From Bog-473 sp963754445 (lineage in GTDB: Bacteria > Actinomycetota > Acidimicrobiia > Acidimicrobiales > RAAP-2): DNA of 64,000 nt. Under the pieces are notes generated by a model, which had not been told where the DNA came from, searched no databases, and saw only the letters and a program-made list of their open reading frames with translations. The position numbers and the translations under genes are program-made. The DNA lies in assembly GCA_963754445.1 (NCBI GenBank), contig CAVWFT010000001.1:1054001-1118000 (forward strand). The letters run 5' to 3'. Within the stretch, counting starts at the first letter, position 1; each line of letters begins with the position of its first letter. Shown one piece after another: positions 41,842-50,173 of the stretch.

Positions 41842-43062
41842 TCAGGACCAGCTTCCGGACCCGCCTGCGAAACGGTCCATCAACAGGTCGGCCAGTCCGG
41901 GGAAGCGCTTCCTCAGGCGGTCGTATTCCTCTGGCAGGATGATGCGGGCCGACCTGGCCGCCTCTGCGAGAAGACCCCGACTGATCGGCTTCCAGGCCTG
42001 ACGGCGCCAGCGTTCGTACGCCGCTGCCTCGGCGCGGACGAAGGGTGACGGAAGGGCGGCCTCGCCTGCGTAGTCGCCGTGATCGTCCAGGCGGCGCTGC
42101 GCATCGCGCAGATAGGCGCGACGGAGCTGACGGCTGATACGTCGACCCTGGGTGTCGGTGGCATAGGGGTAGGCCGGAGCAGGCGGCAGCGCATGCTGGT
42201 ATGCACCGAGCACCTCGGCGTATTCCTTGCAGAGCTGGAGGATGATGCTGTCGTCGTCGAGCTCGTGATCGCGGTCATGGCGGCGCCGGTTCGAGAGTGT
42301 CTTCGGTGTGTTCGGGTCGAACGCGTGGAAGTGGAAGAGCCGGACCCGCTCGCCGGTCGTGCCGATCCAATATCCCGCCTCGTCCTGCAGAAGGGGCCGT
42401 TCTGGGAGGTTGTCGACGGCGATGTTGTACCCGGCGTGGTACAGCGTCGCCGCCTTGAACATCGAGCTCCCGATGTCCAGCCACTTCTGGTCGACGAACA
42501 ACGCCGAGAGGGGGTCGTAGAGGCACTCGCGACGCAAATGCGACCACCACCAGTCCAAGAAGTCCCGGGCCCTGGCGTCGACTCCGACGAAGCCGGTGTT
42601 GAACACTCCCACGAGGAGCAGGTGACCGTCGCTCAGATCAGCGTCTCGAGACGCAGGTTCGAGGAAGTGCGGGGTGAGCAGAACGCCCCCTTCCGAGCCT
42701 CTGAGGGCCGGGCCGATCTCGTCCATCGGAGCAACCACATAGGTGTCTGGATCGAGGAAGAAGACCTGATCTGCGCCTTCGAGCATTCGTTGCAAGAGCA
42801 GGGGCTTGAAGGACGTCGCGAACTCGAGGATCTCGTAGGACATCGCCATCTCGAGGACGGTCCTCGGAGGGAGCCCGAGGTCGCCGGTGCACAGCGTTTC
42901 GATTCCGTCGATCTGCGGGAGATCGTTGCGATCGATCACGTCGACGAAGAGCACGGTGAGGGTCGCTCCGGCTTCGTGTCGCCGCACGCTCTCGGCCAGG
43001 GCGAGGGCCTTGGGGAGGTAGTTGGTGGCCAGGGTGGTGCAGTAGGCACGATGCCGCCTCAC
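41842..43062 (-). CDS. GT8-like glycosyltransferase
   Basis: A 406-residue GT-A fold enzyme. The N-terminus (YCTTLATNYLPKALALAESV) and FFLDPDTYVVAPMDEI (DxD-type metal site) match family 8-like enzymes, with NTGFVGV and DQKWLDIG later, and HFHAFDP as the metal-binding His motif. The C-terminal 110 residues are Arg-rich helices. It probably transfers a hexose from a nucleotide sugar in the cytoplasm. The GTG start is preceded by DNA that could encode collagen-like Gly-X-Y triplets on the same strand but in another frame. Confidence 0.75.
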   Translation of the reverse strand: MRRHRAYCTTLATNYLPKALALAESVRRHEAGATLTVLFVDVIDRNDLPQIDGIETLCTGDLGLPPRTVLEMAMSYEILEFATSFKPLLLQRMLEGADQVFFLDPDTYVVAPMDEIGPALRGSEGGVLLTPHFLEPASRDADLSDGHLLLVGVFNTGFVGVDARARDFLDWWWSHLRRECLYDPLSALFVDQKWLDIGSSMFKAATLYHAGYNIAVDNLPERPLLQDEAGYWIGTTGERVRLFHFHAFDPNTPKTLSNRRRHDRDHELDDDSIILQLCKEYAEVLGAYQHALPPAPAYPYATDTQGRRISRQLRRAYLRDAQRRLDDHGDYAGEAALPSPFVRAEAAAYERWRRQAWKPISRGLLAEAARSARIILPEEYDRLRKRFPGLADLLMDRFAGGSGSWS

Positions 43063-43105
43063 AGATGGCGATGGGCGCCATTGCTCGTTGCGGGCACTGG
43101 GGACG

Positions 43106-43178
43106 TGGGAGTCCCAGTGGCCCCAGCGGTCCGGGTTGTCCCGGAGGTCCCTGAGTCCGGAGCTCCCGGAGGTCCCTG
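43106..43178. repeat. short repeats with collagen-like coding potential
   Basis: CCGGAGGTCCCTG occurs at 43141-43153 and 43166-43178. On minus, 43150-43106 translates to five Gly-X-Y triplets (GPPGQPGPLGPLGLP). It lies upstream of the GT8-like gene. Confidence 0.5.
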
Positions 43179-43310
43179 CGATCGTTGGTGCCGGCTGCGT
43201 GCATTCGTGGGTGCCTCCGGTGATGAGGGGTTGGACGTTGTCGGGCGCTGTGGGGTCTCGCAGCCTTGCCGAAGGGGCAGCTCAGGGGTGATTTCGACTA
43301 GAAGAGGACC

Positions 43311-44882
43311 GTGACCCTCGACGAGAAAACGCAATTTCGACCCGCGACCTACGCCGCGACCCATCCGGATCGCCCGGCGGTCATCACGTCCACGGGCCAG
43401 ATCGTGACGTTTGCCCAGCTCGAAGAGCGATCGAGTCGGCTCGCCCAAGCGCTGGCCGCTCATGGGGTGGGCCCGGGAGACCACGTGGCCGTCGTCCTCC
43501 CCAACGACGATCGGACCCACGAGGTCGCCTTCGGGCTCCAACGGTCGGGGCTCTACTACACCATGGTCAACACGCATCTGGCGGCAGAGGAAGCCGCCTA
43601 CATCGTCAACGATTGTGGCGCCCGCACGTTGATCACGTCCGAGAGTCTGGGCGGGTTGGGTGCTGCGTTGGTGCCGTTGACGCCAGGAGTCGAGCTTCGG
43701 CTGATGTTGGGCGACCACGTCACAGAGGGCTACCGTTCGTACGACGACTTCGTCGAAGGGTTCCCAGGAGACGCGCTGCCCGGCGAACTCGAGGGATTCG
43801 CCATGCTCTACTCCTCCGGTACGACCGGGAACCCCAAAGGAGTGAGACGCCCATTGGCGGGTGAGTCCTTCGGTACGTCGGCCACGCTGGTCCCGATGTT
43901 GAGCGGCATCATGGGCTTCACCGAAGGCGATCGCTATCTGAGTCCGGCTCCGCTGTACCACTCGGCTCCGTTGGTGTGGTCCATGACGGTGCAGCGCATG
44001 GGCGGGACGGCCGTCATCATGGATCGGTTCGACCCGGAGGAATGTCTGCGCCTGATCGCCGAACACGGCGTCACGCATGCCCAGTTCGTCCCCACCATGT
44101 TCGTGCGCATGCTCAAGTTGCCCGAGGAGGTCCGGGCCTCGTACGACCTGTCCTCACTGCGGTCCGTGGTCCACGCGGCGGCACCCTGTGCCCCCGAGGT
44201 GAAGCGGCAGATGATCGAGTGGTGGGGTCCGATCATCCACGAGTACTACTCGGGCACCGAAGGCATGGGAATGACGTGGATCACGTCGGCCGAGGCGCTG
44301 ACGCATCCGGGCTCCGTCGGAAAGGCCATTTGGGGGGAGGCCCACATTTGCGGCGACGACGGTGAGGAGCTCCCGGTCGGAGAGGACGGGGTCGTCTATT
44401 TCGGAGGGCGCGGTGGCGTCACCTTCGAGTACAACAACGATCCCGAAAAGACCCGGGAGAGCTTCCACGAGAAGGGGTGGGGCACCTTGTGGGATGTCGG
44501 CCACCTCGATGAAGAGGGCTATCTGTACCTCACCGATCGCAAGCTCTTCATGATCGTGTCGGGCGGCGTGAACATCTACCCGCAGGAGATCGAGAACGTC
44601 CTGGTGTTGCATCCGGCCGTCGACGACGTGGCCGTTTTCGGCGTCCCCGAGCCAGAGATGGGCGAAGAGGTCAAGGCGGTCGTGCAGCCTGCATCCGGGT
44701 ACGTGGCGGGTCCGGAGCTCGAGGAGGCGATCCTCGCCTTCTGTCGCGAGCACTTGTCACACTACAAATGCCCCAAGACGGTCGACTTCAGCGATTCACT
44801 ACCGAGGGGTGAGAACGGCAAGCTGTACAAGAAGGGCCTGCGGGCCAGCTACTGGGCCAGTTCCGCTCCCAGCGCGACATGA
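43311..44882 (+). CDS. acyl-CoA synthetase (AMP-forming), FadD-like
   Basis: A 523-residue adenylate-forming enzyme. The P-loop motif is YSSGTTGNPKGV at about 167-178; other motifs are YYSGTEGMG, DVGHLDEEGYLYLTDR with the hinge Asp, and the C-terminal catalytic Lys in GENGKLYKK. It activates a carboxylic acid as acyl-AMP and transfers it to CoA. Chain preference is not evident. GTG start, preceded by AGAGGA only two bases away. The 3' end overlaps the convergent MFS gene by 34 bases. Confidence 0.9.
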   Translation: MTLDEKTQFRPATYAATHPDRPAVITSTGQIVTFAQLEERSSRLAQALAAHGVGPGDHVAVVLPNDDRTHEVAFGLQRSGLYYTMVNTHLAAEEAAYIVNDCGARTLITSESLGGLGAALVPLTPGVELRLMLGDHVTEGYRSYDDFVEGFPGDALPGELEGFAMLYSSGTTGNPKGVRRPLAGESFGTSATLVPMLSGIMGFTEGDRYLSPAPLYHSAPLVWSMTVQRMGGTAVIMDRFDPEECLRLIAEHGVTHAQFVPTMFVRMLKLPEEVRASYDLSSLRSVVHAAAPCAPEVKRQMIEWWGPIIHEYYSGTEGMGMTWITSAEALTHPGSVGKAIWGEAHICGDDGEELPVGEDGVVYFGGRGGVTFEYNNDPEKTRESFHEKGWGTLWDVGHLDEEGYLYLTDRKLFMIVSGGVNIYPQEIENVLVLHPAVDDVAVFGVPEPEMGEEVKAVVQPASGYVAGPELEEAILAFCREHLSHYKCPKTVDFSDSLPRGENGKLYKKGLRASYWASSAPSAT

Positions 44883-46252
44883 GGCACGTCGGCGTCTGAC
44901 CGAACGTCGGCGTACCAGGCCAGAGCCAAGGCGACGACCGAACCGAAAAGCAGCACATTGGTGATGCCGACTTCGGCGACGATCGGACCCACCAGGAGGT
45001 TGCCAATGCCCACCGTCCCGCCGAAGCCCATCATCCACAGGGCCATGACTCGCCCACGGACGTTCTCGCGCAGGCGGGCCTGCAGCGTCGTGTTCAGGGC
45101 GGTGATGAATGCGAAATAGAACGCACCCGTGACGGCGACGGTCACGTAGGCCGGAATCGTGCTGCGCTCGAGAGCGAAGGCGGCCAGGGACACGGAGTAG
45201 CCCAGCAGGCAGACCCGTACGAGCATCGGCTTCGAGGTCGCAGCGAACACCGTCCCGATGGATATGGCGCCAGTCAGGGCGCCGAAGCCGAACGACGCGT
45301 AGAGAATTCCGTAATCGGGCGAGTTCGACAGGTTGATGCCGAGATTGTGCGCCGCCACGACGGGCATCTGACCGATGAAGGCGAGCGCCAACAGCGAGAA
45401 CACGAAGACCGTCACCAGACAGCGTCCGACGACCTTGTCGTGTCGGGCCACGGTGATCCCGGCCGTGAGCTCGCGCCAACGGCTCGAGTGGGTGGGGCTC
45501 TGAGGCAGCGACGGCAAGGTCACCAACATCAGCGCGCCGATGACGAACAGGTAGGTCACGGCATTTCCGGCGAAGATCCAGGCCGGACCGACGATGGAGT
45601 ACAGAACTCCACCGATGATCGGACCGATCACCCGTGAGGCATTCATCTGAGCGGAGTTCAACGAGATCGCACCGGGCAGATCCGCCTTGCCGACCAGGCC
45701 GGGCAAGATCGCCGAGTACGCCGGACCGAACATCGCACTGCCCGCGCCCACGCCGAGCACCATCAGCACGAGGAGCACGTGCGAAGGGTGTGGCGACATG
45801 ACGACGAGGGCAACGCCGAAGGAGAAGACGAGCTGTTCGAGGGAGAGAATGATGAGGAATTTCTTGCGGTTGACCTTGTCGGCCAACAGCCCACCGACCA
45901 TGGGGAGGACCAACGTGGGACCCAGCTGGGCGAAGATGATGACGCCCACGAACGTGCTCGAGTGAGTCAGGTCGTAGGCGTAGGCGCCGAGGACGACGTT
46001 CTGCATCCAGGTTCCGATGTTGGACGCGAACGCACCCAGGAAGACGATGCGGAACGTCCGGTGTCCGAGCGCTGCCCGCGCCGTACCCGTCCGGGCGGGC
46101 ACGGGACTGTCCCCGTCGACAACCGCGTCCTCGATCTCCTCGATCGAGATGGCACCGAGTCCGAGGTCGTCTCTCGTCCCTTCCGCGCTGGCCCCAAAGA
46201 CCCTGTCCTCGGACGCGCGGCGGTCGGCGGACTCCTCAGGCACGGCCTCCAT
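44849..46252 (-). CDS. MFS transporter, EntS-like exporter (12 TM)
   Basis: A 467-residue transporter of the MFS_3 group. After an acidic 60-residue cytoplasmic start comes FRIVFLGAFASNIGTWMQNVVLG, then LPMVGGLLADKVNRKKFLI (motif A), GPAYSAILPGLV and LNSAQMNASRVIGPIIGGVLY, all typical. EntS-like proteins export siderophores or other small molecules; the substrate is unknown. I start at the ATG before EAVPEESA; the frame also opens 19 codons earlier. Confidence 0.85.
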   Translation of the reverse strand: MEAVPEESADRRASEDRVFGASAEGTRDDLGLGAISIEEIEDAVVDGDSPVPARTGTARAALGHRTFRIVFLGAFASNIGTWMQNVVLGAYAYDLTHSSTFVGVIIFAQLGPTLVLPMVGGLLADKVNRKKFLIILSLEQLVFSFGVALVVMSPHPSHVLLVLMVLGVGAGSAMFGPAYSAILPGLVGKADLPGAISLNSAQMNASRVIGPIIGGVLYSIVGPAWIFAGNAVTYLFVIGALMLVTLPSLPQSPTHSSRWRELTAGITVARHDKVVGRCLVTVFVFSLLALAFIGQMPVVAAHNLGINLSNSPDYGILYASFGFGALTGAISIGTVFAATSKPMLVRVCLLGYSVSLAAFALERSTIPAYVTVAVTGAFYFAFITALNTTLQARLRENVRGRVMALWMMGFGGTVGIGNLLVGPIVAEVGITNVLLFGSVVALALAWYADVRSDADVPHVALGAELAQ

Positions 46253-46507
46253 CGTACGGGAGGACGCCCGGAGCAGCCCGAGGCACTCCGACCTGGGTGA
46301 CCGCGCCACCCCGGGTTCCGAGGGCTCCCGGGAGGGCTCGGACGATCGTCCCCCGAAGCCTCACGAAGACACCACCGTCGCCCGGGCCAGGGACTTTGGG
46401 CATGACGACGTCCGATACCCCGTCCGTGCGCAGGACTGGGCGGCCTGGAGCGTTCCCACAACGAGCGGTCGACATCGGGGCCCAAGTCGAGAGGAGCAGG
46501 TCCGAAC

Positions 46508-47317
46508 GTGACGGCGAAGGTTGACGAGGGCAAGGGGGCGGCCAAGACCAGCGTGATCGAGTACACGGACCTCTCCGGTTGGGTCAGGGGGCACCGGGCA
46601 CGCCTCGTCGTCGCCCTCGTTGCGGCATGCACACCCCAGAAGCTCAAGCACGCCATCTATCGGAGGCTGCTCGGCTGGGACGTCGATCCCACGGCCCGAG
46701 TCGGCTTCTCGATCCTCCACGCCCGCCACGTCCGGATCGGCGCCCGAACCGTCATCGGGGATTTCAATCTCATCGACGTGCACGGCAGCTTCGAGATCGG
46801 TCCCGACGGTCGTATCGGCTTCTTGAACCTCATCCACGGCTGTGAAGTCGTCCGCCTCGGTTCCGATGTCGAGATCGCCTACCGCAATCGCATCAGTGGA
46901 CCCCCGCTGGCCACGACGAGTTATCCCCATAGCCCGAACCGTCGGCCCGAGTTCCATATGGGTGACCATTCGGGGCTGGTGGCGGCGCATCGCATCGAAT
47001 GCTCCGACACGGTAACCATGGGCACCTTCACCTATCTGGGTGGGGGACACTGCGTGATCCTCACTCACGGGGTCAACGCCATGGAGAACGTCATCGAGAC
47101 CAGCCCCGTGACGATCGGCGATTACTGCCTCGTCGGAACGCATTCCCTGCTCCAGGCGGGCGCTGACATTCCGGATCGCACCATCGTGGCTCCTCGTGCC
47201 GTGGTGCACGGCCGCCCCGGTGAGCCCGAACAACTGATCGGCGGGGTCCCGGCCCGACCAATGAAGAAAATGCCCGCGGACGCCAAATGGTTCACCCGGA
47301 CCTCTCAGCCGTTCTGA
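46508..47317 (+). CDS. left-handed beta-helix (hexapeptide) acyltransferase
   Basis: A 269-residue LbH protein. Hexapeptide rungs cover about residues 60-240 (VGFSILHARHVRIGARTVIGDFNLIDVHG; TMGTFTYLGGGHCVILTHG; TIGDYCLVGTHSLLQAGADIP). The terminal PARPMKKM matches the usual exit from the helix. Such enzymes O-acetylate surface polysaccharide sugars from acyl-CoA. A basic helix near residue 30 may bind membrane. GAGGAG lies upstream of the GTG start. It is the first gene of the polysaccharide locus. Confidence 0.82.
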   Translation: MTAKVDEGKGAAKTSVIEYTDLSGWVRGHRARLVVALVAACTPQKLKHAIYRRLLGWDVDPTARVGFSILHARHVRIGARTVIGDFNLIDVHGSFEIGPDGRIGFLNLIHGCEVVRLGSDVEIAYRNRISGPPLATTSYPHSPNRRPEFHMGDHSGLVAAHRIECSDTVTMGTFTYLGGGHCVILTHGVNAMENVIETSPVTIGDYCLVGTHSLLQAGADIPDRTIVAPRAVVHGRPGEPEQLIGGVPARPMKKMPADAKWFTRTSQPF

Positions 47318-47490
47318 GACTCGACCTCAACGCACTCACGGCAATCGGCCGGCCTCTGCCCGCCGACCGGATTCGCTGGCTCCAGCGGCTGGGCACCGCC
47401 AGCGACCGAGATCCTGCCCGAACCGGGCCCAACAAGATCGGCATTCCTCGGACGTTTCCGTGACATGGCCGGAGCGCGAGGCGAGCCGAA

Positions 47491-48825
47491 ATGTGCCCTT
47501 TCGTGAGGGCGAGTCCTGATCCGGACAGTTCCGCCGCGACACAGCGGGTCATGCTGCTCACGATTGTCGACCAAGGTGCGTCCAGCGTCTCGAATTTTGC
47601 GCTGGCGTTGATCGTGGCGCACTACAGCTCGGCGTCGGCGCTTGGGGTCTTCGCCATTGTCACGACCACCTACATCCTTGCTCAGGGACTGGTCAGGGGT
47701 TTGACGAGCGATTGCCTCCTGACGAGATCTGGTGTCGGCAGCAGCGAGATGCTCCGGTACGGCAGGGCGGGTTATCTGGCCGCCATTCTCGTAGCGTCCG
47801 CGGTATCGATGGTGACGTTGGTTGTGAGCGGCGTGCTACCGGCCGAGTTCATGTTGCCGTTCTTGATCTTCGGTGTCGCGTTCCCGATGTTGGCCATGCA
47901 GGACTTCTCACGTTTCATCGGGATCGTCCGGATGGACCCCAGCTATGCCATTTGGCTCGATTTGGCCTGGCTCACTCTCTTCCTCGCGACATTCATGGTC
48001 CTCCGAATGGACCATCTGGTCTCGCTTCCGTGGACGTTCGGTGCCTGGTGTGTCACGGGCGCGGTTGTAGGCCTGTACACCTTGCTCCGCAACCTGGCCC
48101 GCCATGACCGGATCGATCTGCTCCGCTATTGGGACCGGAGCGAGCGTCATGTCGGCTTGCATTTCGCCGGCCAGTTCGTTCTGCTCACGGCGTCGAACTA
48201 CAGCATCGTGTACCTCCTGGTCCCGGTTGTCCCCTTGAGCGCCATTGGGCAGTTCAAGCTGGCACAACTCGCCCTCGGTCCCATCGCTGTCTTGGCAACT
48301 GGCCTGATGACGGCGGCCGTCGCACTCTCGGCCAAGCAATTTCGGACCGATGCGAAGCGCGCGGTCCGTTTCCTGTGCCTCGCCGGCGTCGGGATGGCCG
48401 TATTCACTGTTGTCTGGTCGATCGCCATCTATCTCGCTCCCGTCGCGGCTATGACCCGTGCTCTCGGTTCGACCTGGCCACAGGCGCGCTCCTTGGTGCC
48501 TCCCATCGGACTGGCGTTTGCATTTGCGGCGTTGGCGGGGGCCGCCGTCGGCGGCCTCCGAGCCCTACGGTCGGCCAGAGCGAACTTGAACGTGGCGATT
48601 GTCATGTTCCCCGTCGTACTGGCCGCTGGGTTGGGGGGCGCGGCGATCTCCGGGATCCGGGGGGCAGCGGAAGGTCTCTGTGTCGCGCAGTGTGTCTACG
48701 CCATCGTCGGATGGACGTCATTGGTTCGTGTTGTCCGTGGTCGACAGTCGGCAGTAGACGTGGACGACATGGGCCGCGATCTCTTGTCCGATGATGCTGA
48801 GCCACTTCCCTCTCGTCAGGTTTGA
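47491..48825 (+). CDS. Wzx-like polysaccharide flippase
   Basis: A 444-residue polytopic protein with 12-14 hydrophobic helices and a MATE/PST-like layout (TIVDQGASSVSNFALALIVAHYSSASALGVFAI is a typical first pair). It should flip lipid-linked repeat units across the membrane. GAGGCGA precedes the ATG; a GTG five codons in is also possible. The 3' end overlaps the opposite-strand pentapeptide-type ORF. Confidence 0.8.
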   Translation: MCPFVRASPDPDSSAATQRVMLLTIVDQGASSVSNFALALIVAHYSSASALGVFAIVTTTYILAQGLVRGLTSDCLLTRSGVGSSEMLRYGRAGYLAAILVASAVSMVTLVVSGVLPAEFMLPFLIFGVAFPMLAMQDFSRFIGIVRMDPSYAIWLDLAWLTLFLATFMVLRMDHLVSLPWTFGAWCVTGAVVGLYTLLRNLARHDRIDLLRYWDRSERHVGLHFAGQFVLLTASNYSIVYLLVPVVPLSAIGQFKLAQLALGPIAVLATGLMTAAVALSAKQFRTDAKRAVRFLCLAGVGMAVFTVVWSIAIYLAPVAAMTRALGSTWPQARSLVPPIGLAFAFAALAGAAVGGLRALRSARANLNVAIVMFPVVLAAGLGGAAISGIRGAAEGLCVAQCVYAIVGWTSLVRVVRGRQSAVDVDDMGRDLLSDDAEPLPSRQV

Positions 48826-49047
48826 AATCTTCGTCTTCGGGGTCCCGCCCGACCCTCTCGTGAGATCCCTCTCCAACGGTGAGCACTCCGCCACGAGTAC
48901 CTCCGAATCGACACATCCGAATCGACACATCCGAATCGATACCCACAACACCTCGGCCTCGAGCAGGTCCACCTCGAGCAGGGCAGCCTCGAGCAGGTCC
49001 ACCTCGAGCAGGTCCGCCTCGAGCAGGTCCACCTCGAGCAGGTCCAC
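48718..49047 (-). CDS. ORF with DLLEV/DLLEA pentapeptide repeats
   Basis: On minus, the minisatellite gives repeats of (A/V)DL(L/I)E, matching the A(D/N)Lxx pattern of pentapeptide-repeat proteins. From a GTG at 49047 the frame covers 109 codons; eight repeat units are in frame if the region to 49076 is included. The open frame continues upstream to a stop near 49170 with plausible text (VVEEIDSLLGSTPRARQR) but no standard start codon. Downstream residues are not repeat-like, and the end overlaps the flippase gene antisense. It may be a gene with an unrecognised start, a remnant, or a noncoding minisatellite. Confidence 0.3.
   Translation of the reverse strand: MDLLEVDLLEADLLEVDLLEAALLEVDLLEAEVLWVSIRMCRFGCVDSEVLVAECSPLERDLTRGSGGTPKTKISNLTRGKWLSIIGQEIAAHVVHVYCRLSTTDNTNQ
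48902..48943. repeat. three 14-bp tandem units
   Basis: TCCGAATCGACACA is repeated at 48902, 48916 and, with changes at its end, at 48930. It directly precedes the 15-bp array. Confidence 0.85.
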
Positions 49048-49076
49048 CTCGATCAGATCCGCCTCGATCAGATCCG
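48957..49076. repeat. minisatellite of eight 15-bp units
   Basis: Eight units of CCTCGAGCAGGTCCA or close variants, the last two reading CCTCGATCAGATCCG. Unit length is a multiple of three, which fits a coding origin on the minus strand. Confidence 0.92.
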
Positions 49077-49177
49077 ATCGACTCGCAAACCGGTCCTCTC
49101 CCGCTTTAGAGGCGCGCTGCCTTGCCCGGGGTGTGGAGCCGAGAAGCGAGTCGATCTCTTCGACGACCGCTTACAGA

Positions 49178-49996
49178 TCAGGGCCGTCGGGACTCGGTCT
49201 CCGACAGGGCGTTGAACAGGAGCACGATGCCTGTTCCAAGGATGAGGCCGAAGAGCAATGCGAGGACTGCCCACTCGACCGTCTTGGGCGACGCGGGATT
49301 GGCTGGAATGGTGGCGGGAGTAATGATCTGACCAGCTTCCGTATCACCACCCTGTGACGAGTAGAACTGGTAATTCTCGAGTTGATCCTGAAGCGAGGCC
49401 AGTTGCTGCTGGAGCCCGGTCAGTTGCGTCTCTTCACCGGTTACCGATGGACTGGTGGGAGTGGACGCGATCGACTTCTCGAGCAGCGAGATCGCTAGTT
49501 CCACCGTGTTGATGTGTGACTGCAGCAGGTTCTCCGCCGAAGCGAACGTGTTGAGAGTCTGCTTCTGCTCGTAGGCGATGTAGGCGTGGGCGTATTCGTT
49601 CGCTAACGCGGCAGCTTGTTGACGGTCTGCCGAGCGTACAGATACCTGCACCACGTCCGTTGTGCCCACCTGCGTCGCCGTCGCACCAGGAGAATCGGGG
49701 TATTTCAGAGCCACGAGGTCACTCACCGCCGAACTCTCGATGACCTCGATGCTGTCGGGCACGTTCACGGTCGGGGTCGAGGCGGAAGGGAGGGTCGCCT
49801 GTTGAAGCGTCTGGGAGATTTCGGGCTCGAGAAGGACCGACGCCGACGCCTGGTACGTGGGGGTGACCAAGAAGCTGTAGGCCAGACTGGCCACCACACA
49901 CAGCACAGTGATCGCGATGATGGTGGTTTTCTCGACCCAGAGGAGCCGCCCGTACTCACGTAGCCCAGATTGCGGCTGCTCGCCGTGCATCTCCAT
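49178..49996 (-). CDS. Wzz-like polysaccharide chain-length determinant
   Basis: A 272-residue protein with two TM helices, at TTIIAITVLCVVASLAYSFLV (about residue 25) and VEWAVLALLFGLILGTGIVLLF near the end. The extracytoplasmic part has YQASASVLLEP and a coiled-coil stretch (GEETQLTGLQQQLASLQDQLENYQ). PxxPxxP is seen as PANPASPKT before TM2. No cytoplasmic kinase domain follows, so it is a Wzz/CapA-type copolymerase subunit. I start at the ATG for MEMHGEQPQ; the frame opens at 50143. Confidence 0.83.
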   Translation of the reverse strand: MEMHGEQPQSGLREYGRLLWVEKTTIIAITVLCVVASLAYSFLVTPTYQASASVLLEPEISQTLQQATLPSASTPTVNVPDSIEVIESSAVSDLVALKYPDSPGATATQVGTTDVVQVSVRSADRQQAAALANEYAHAYIAYEQKQTLNTFASAENLLQSHINTVELAISLLEKSIASTPTSPSVTGEETQLTGLQQQLASLQDQLENYQFYSSQGGDTEAGQIITPATIPANPASPKTVEWAVLALLFGLILGTGIVLLFNALSETESRRP

Positions 49997-50173
49997 TGGG
50001 GGCAGCGTCGTACCCGGTCGTTCTCGGCTGATGGTCGCCACGGCTTGATAACGCCCGTGGGGGGGCCGGGATTGCGGTCGCAGCGGCCCAGATCCGTGGT
50101 CGACCATCGCCGGACGGGTGACGAGGACGGAGCGGGGGCGCAAGGAAACGCCTCCTCAGGGGTTGCCGTAGGT

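Noticed and set aside
42079..43314. Plus-strand frame of 411 codons
   Set aside because: Antisense to the GT8-like gene; His/Arg/Gly-rich text typical of shadow frames.
48902..49076. CRISPR array
   Set aside because: Units of 14 and 15 bases are contiguous without spacers, and no cas gene is present.
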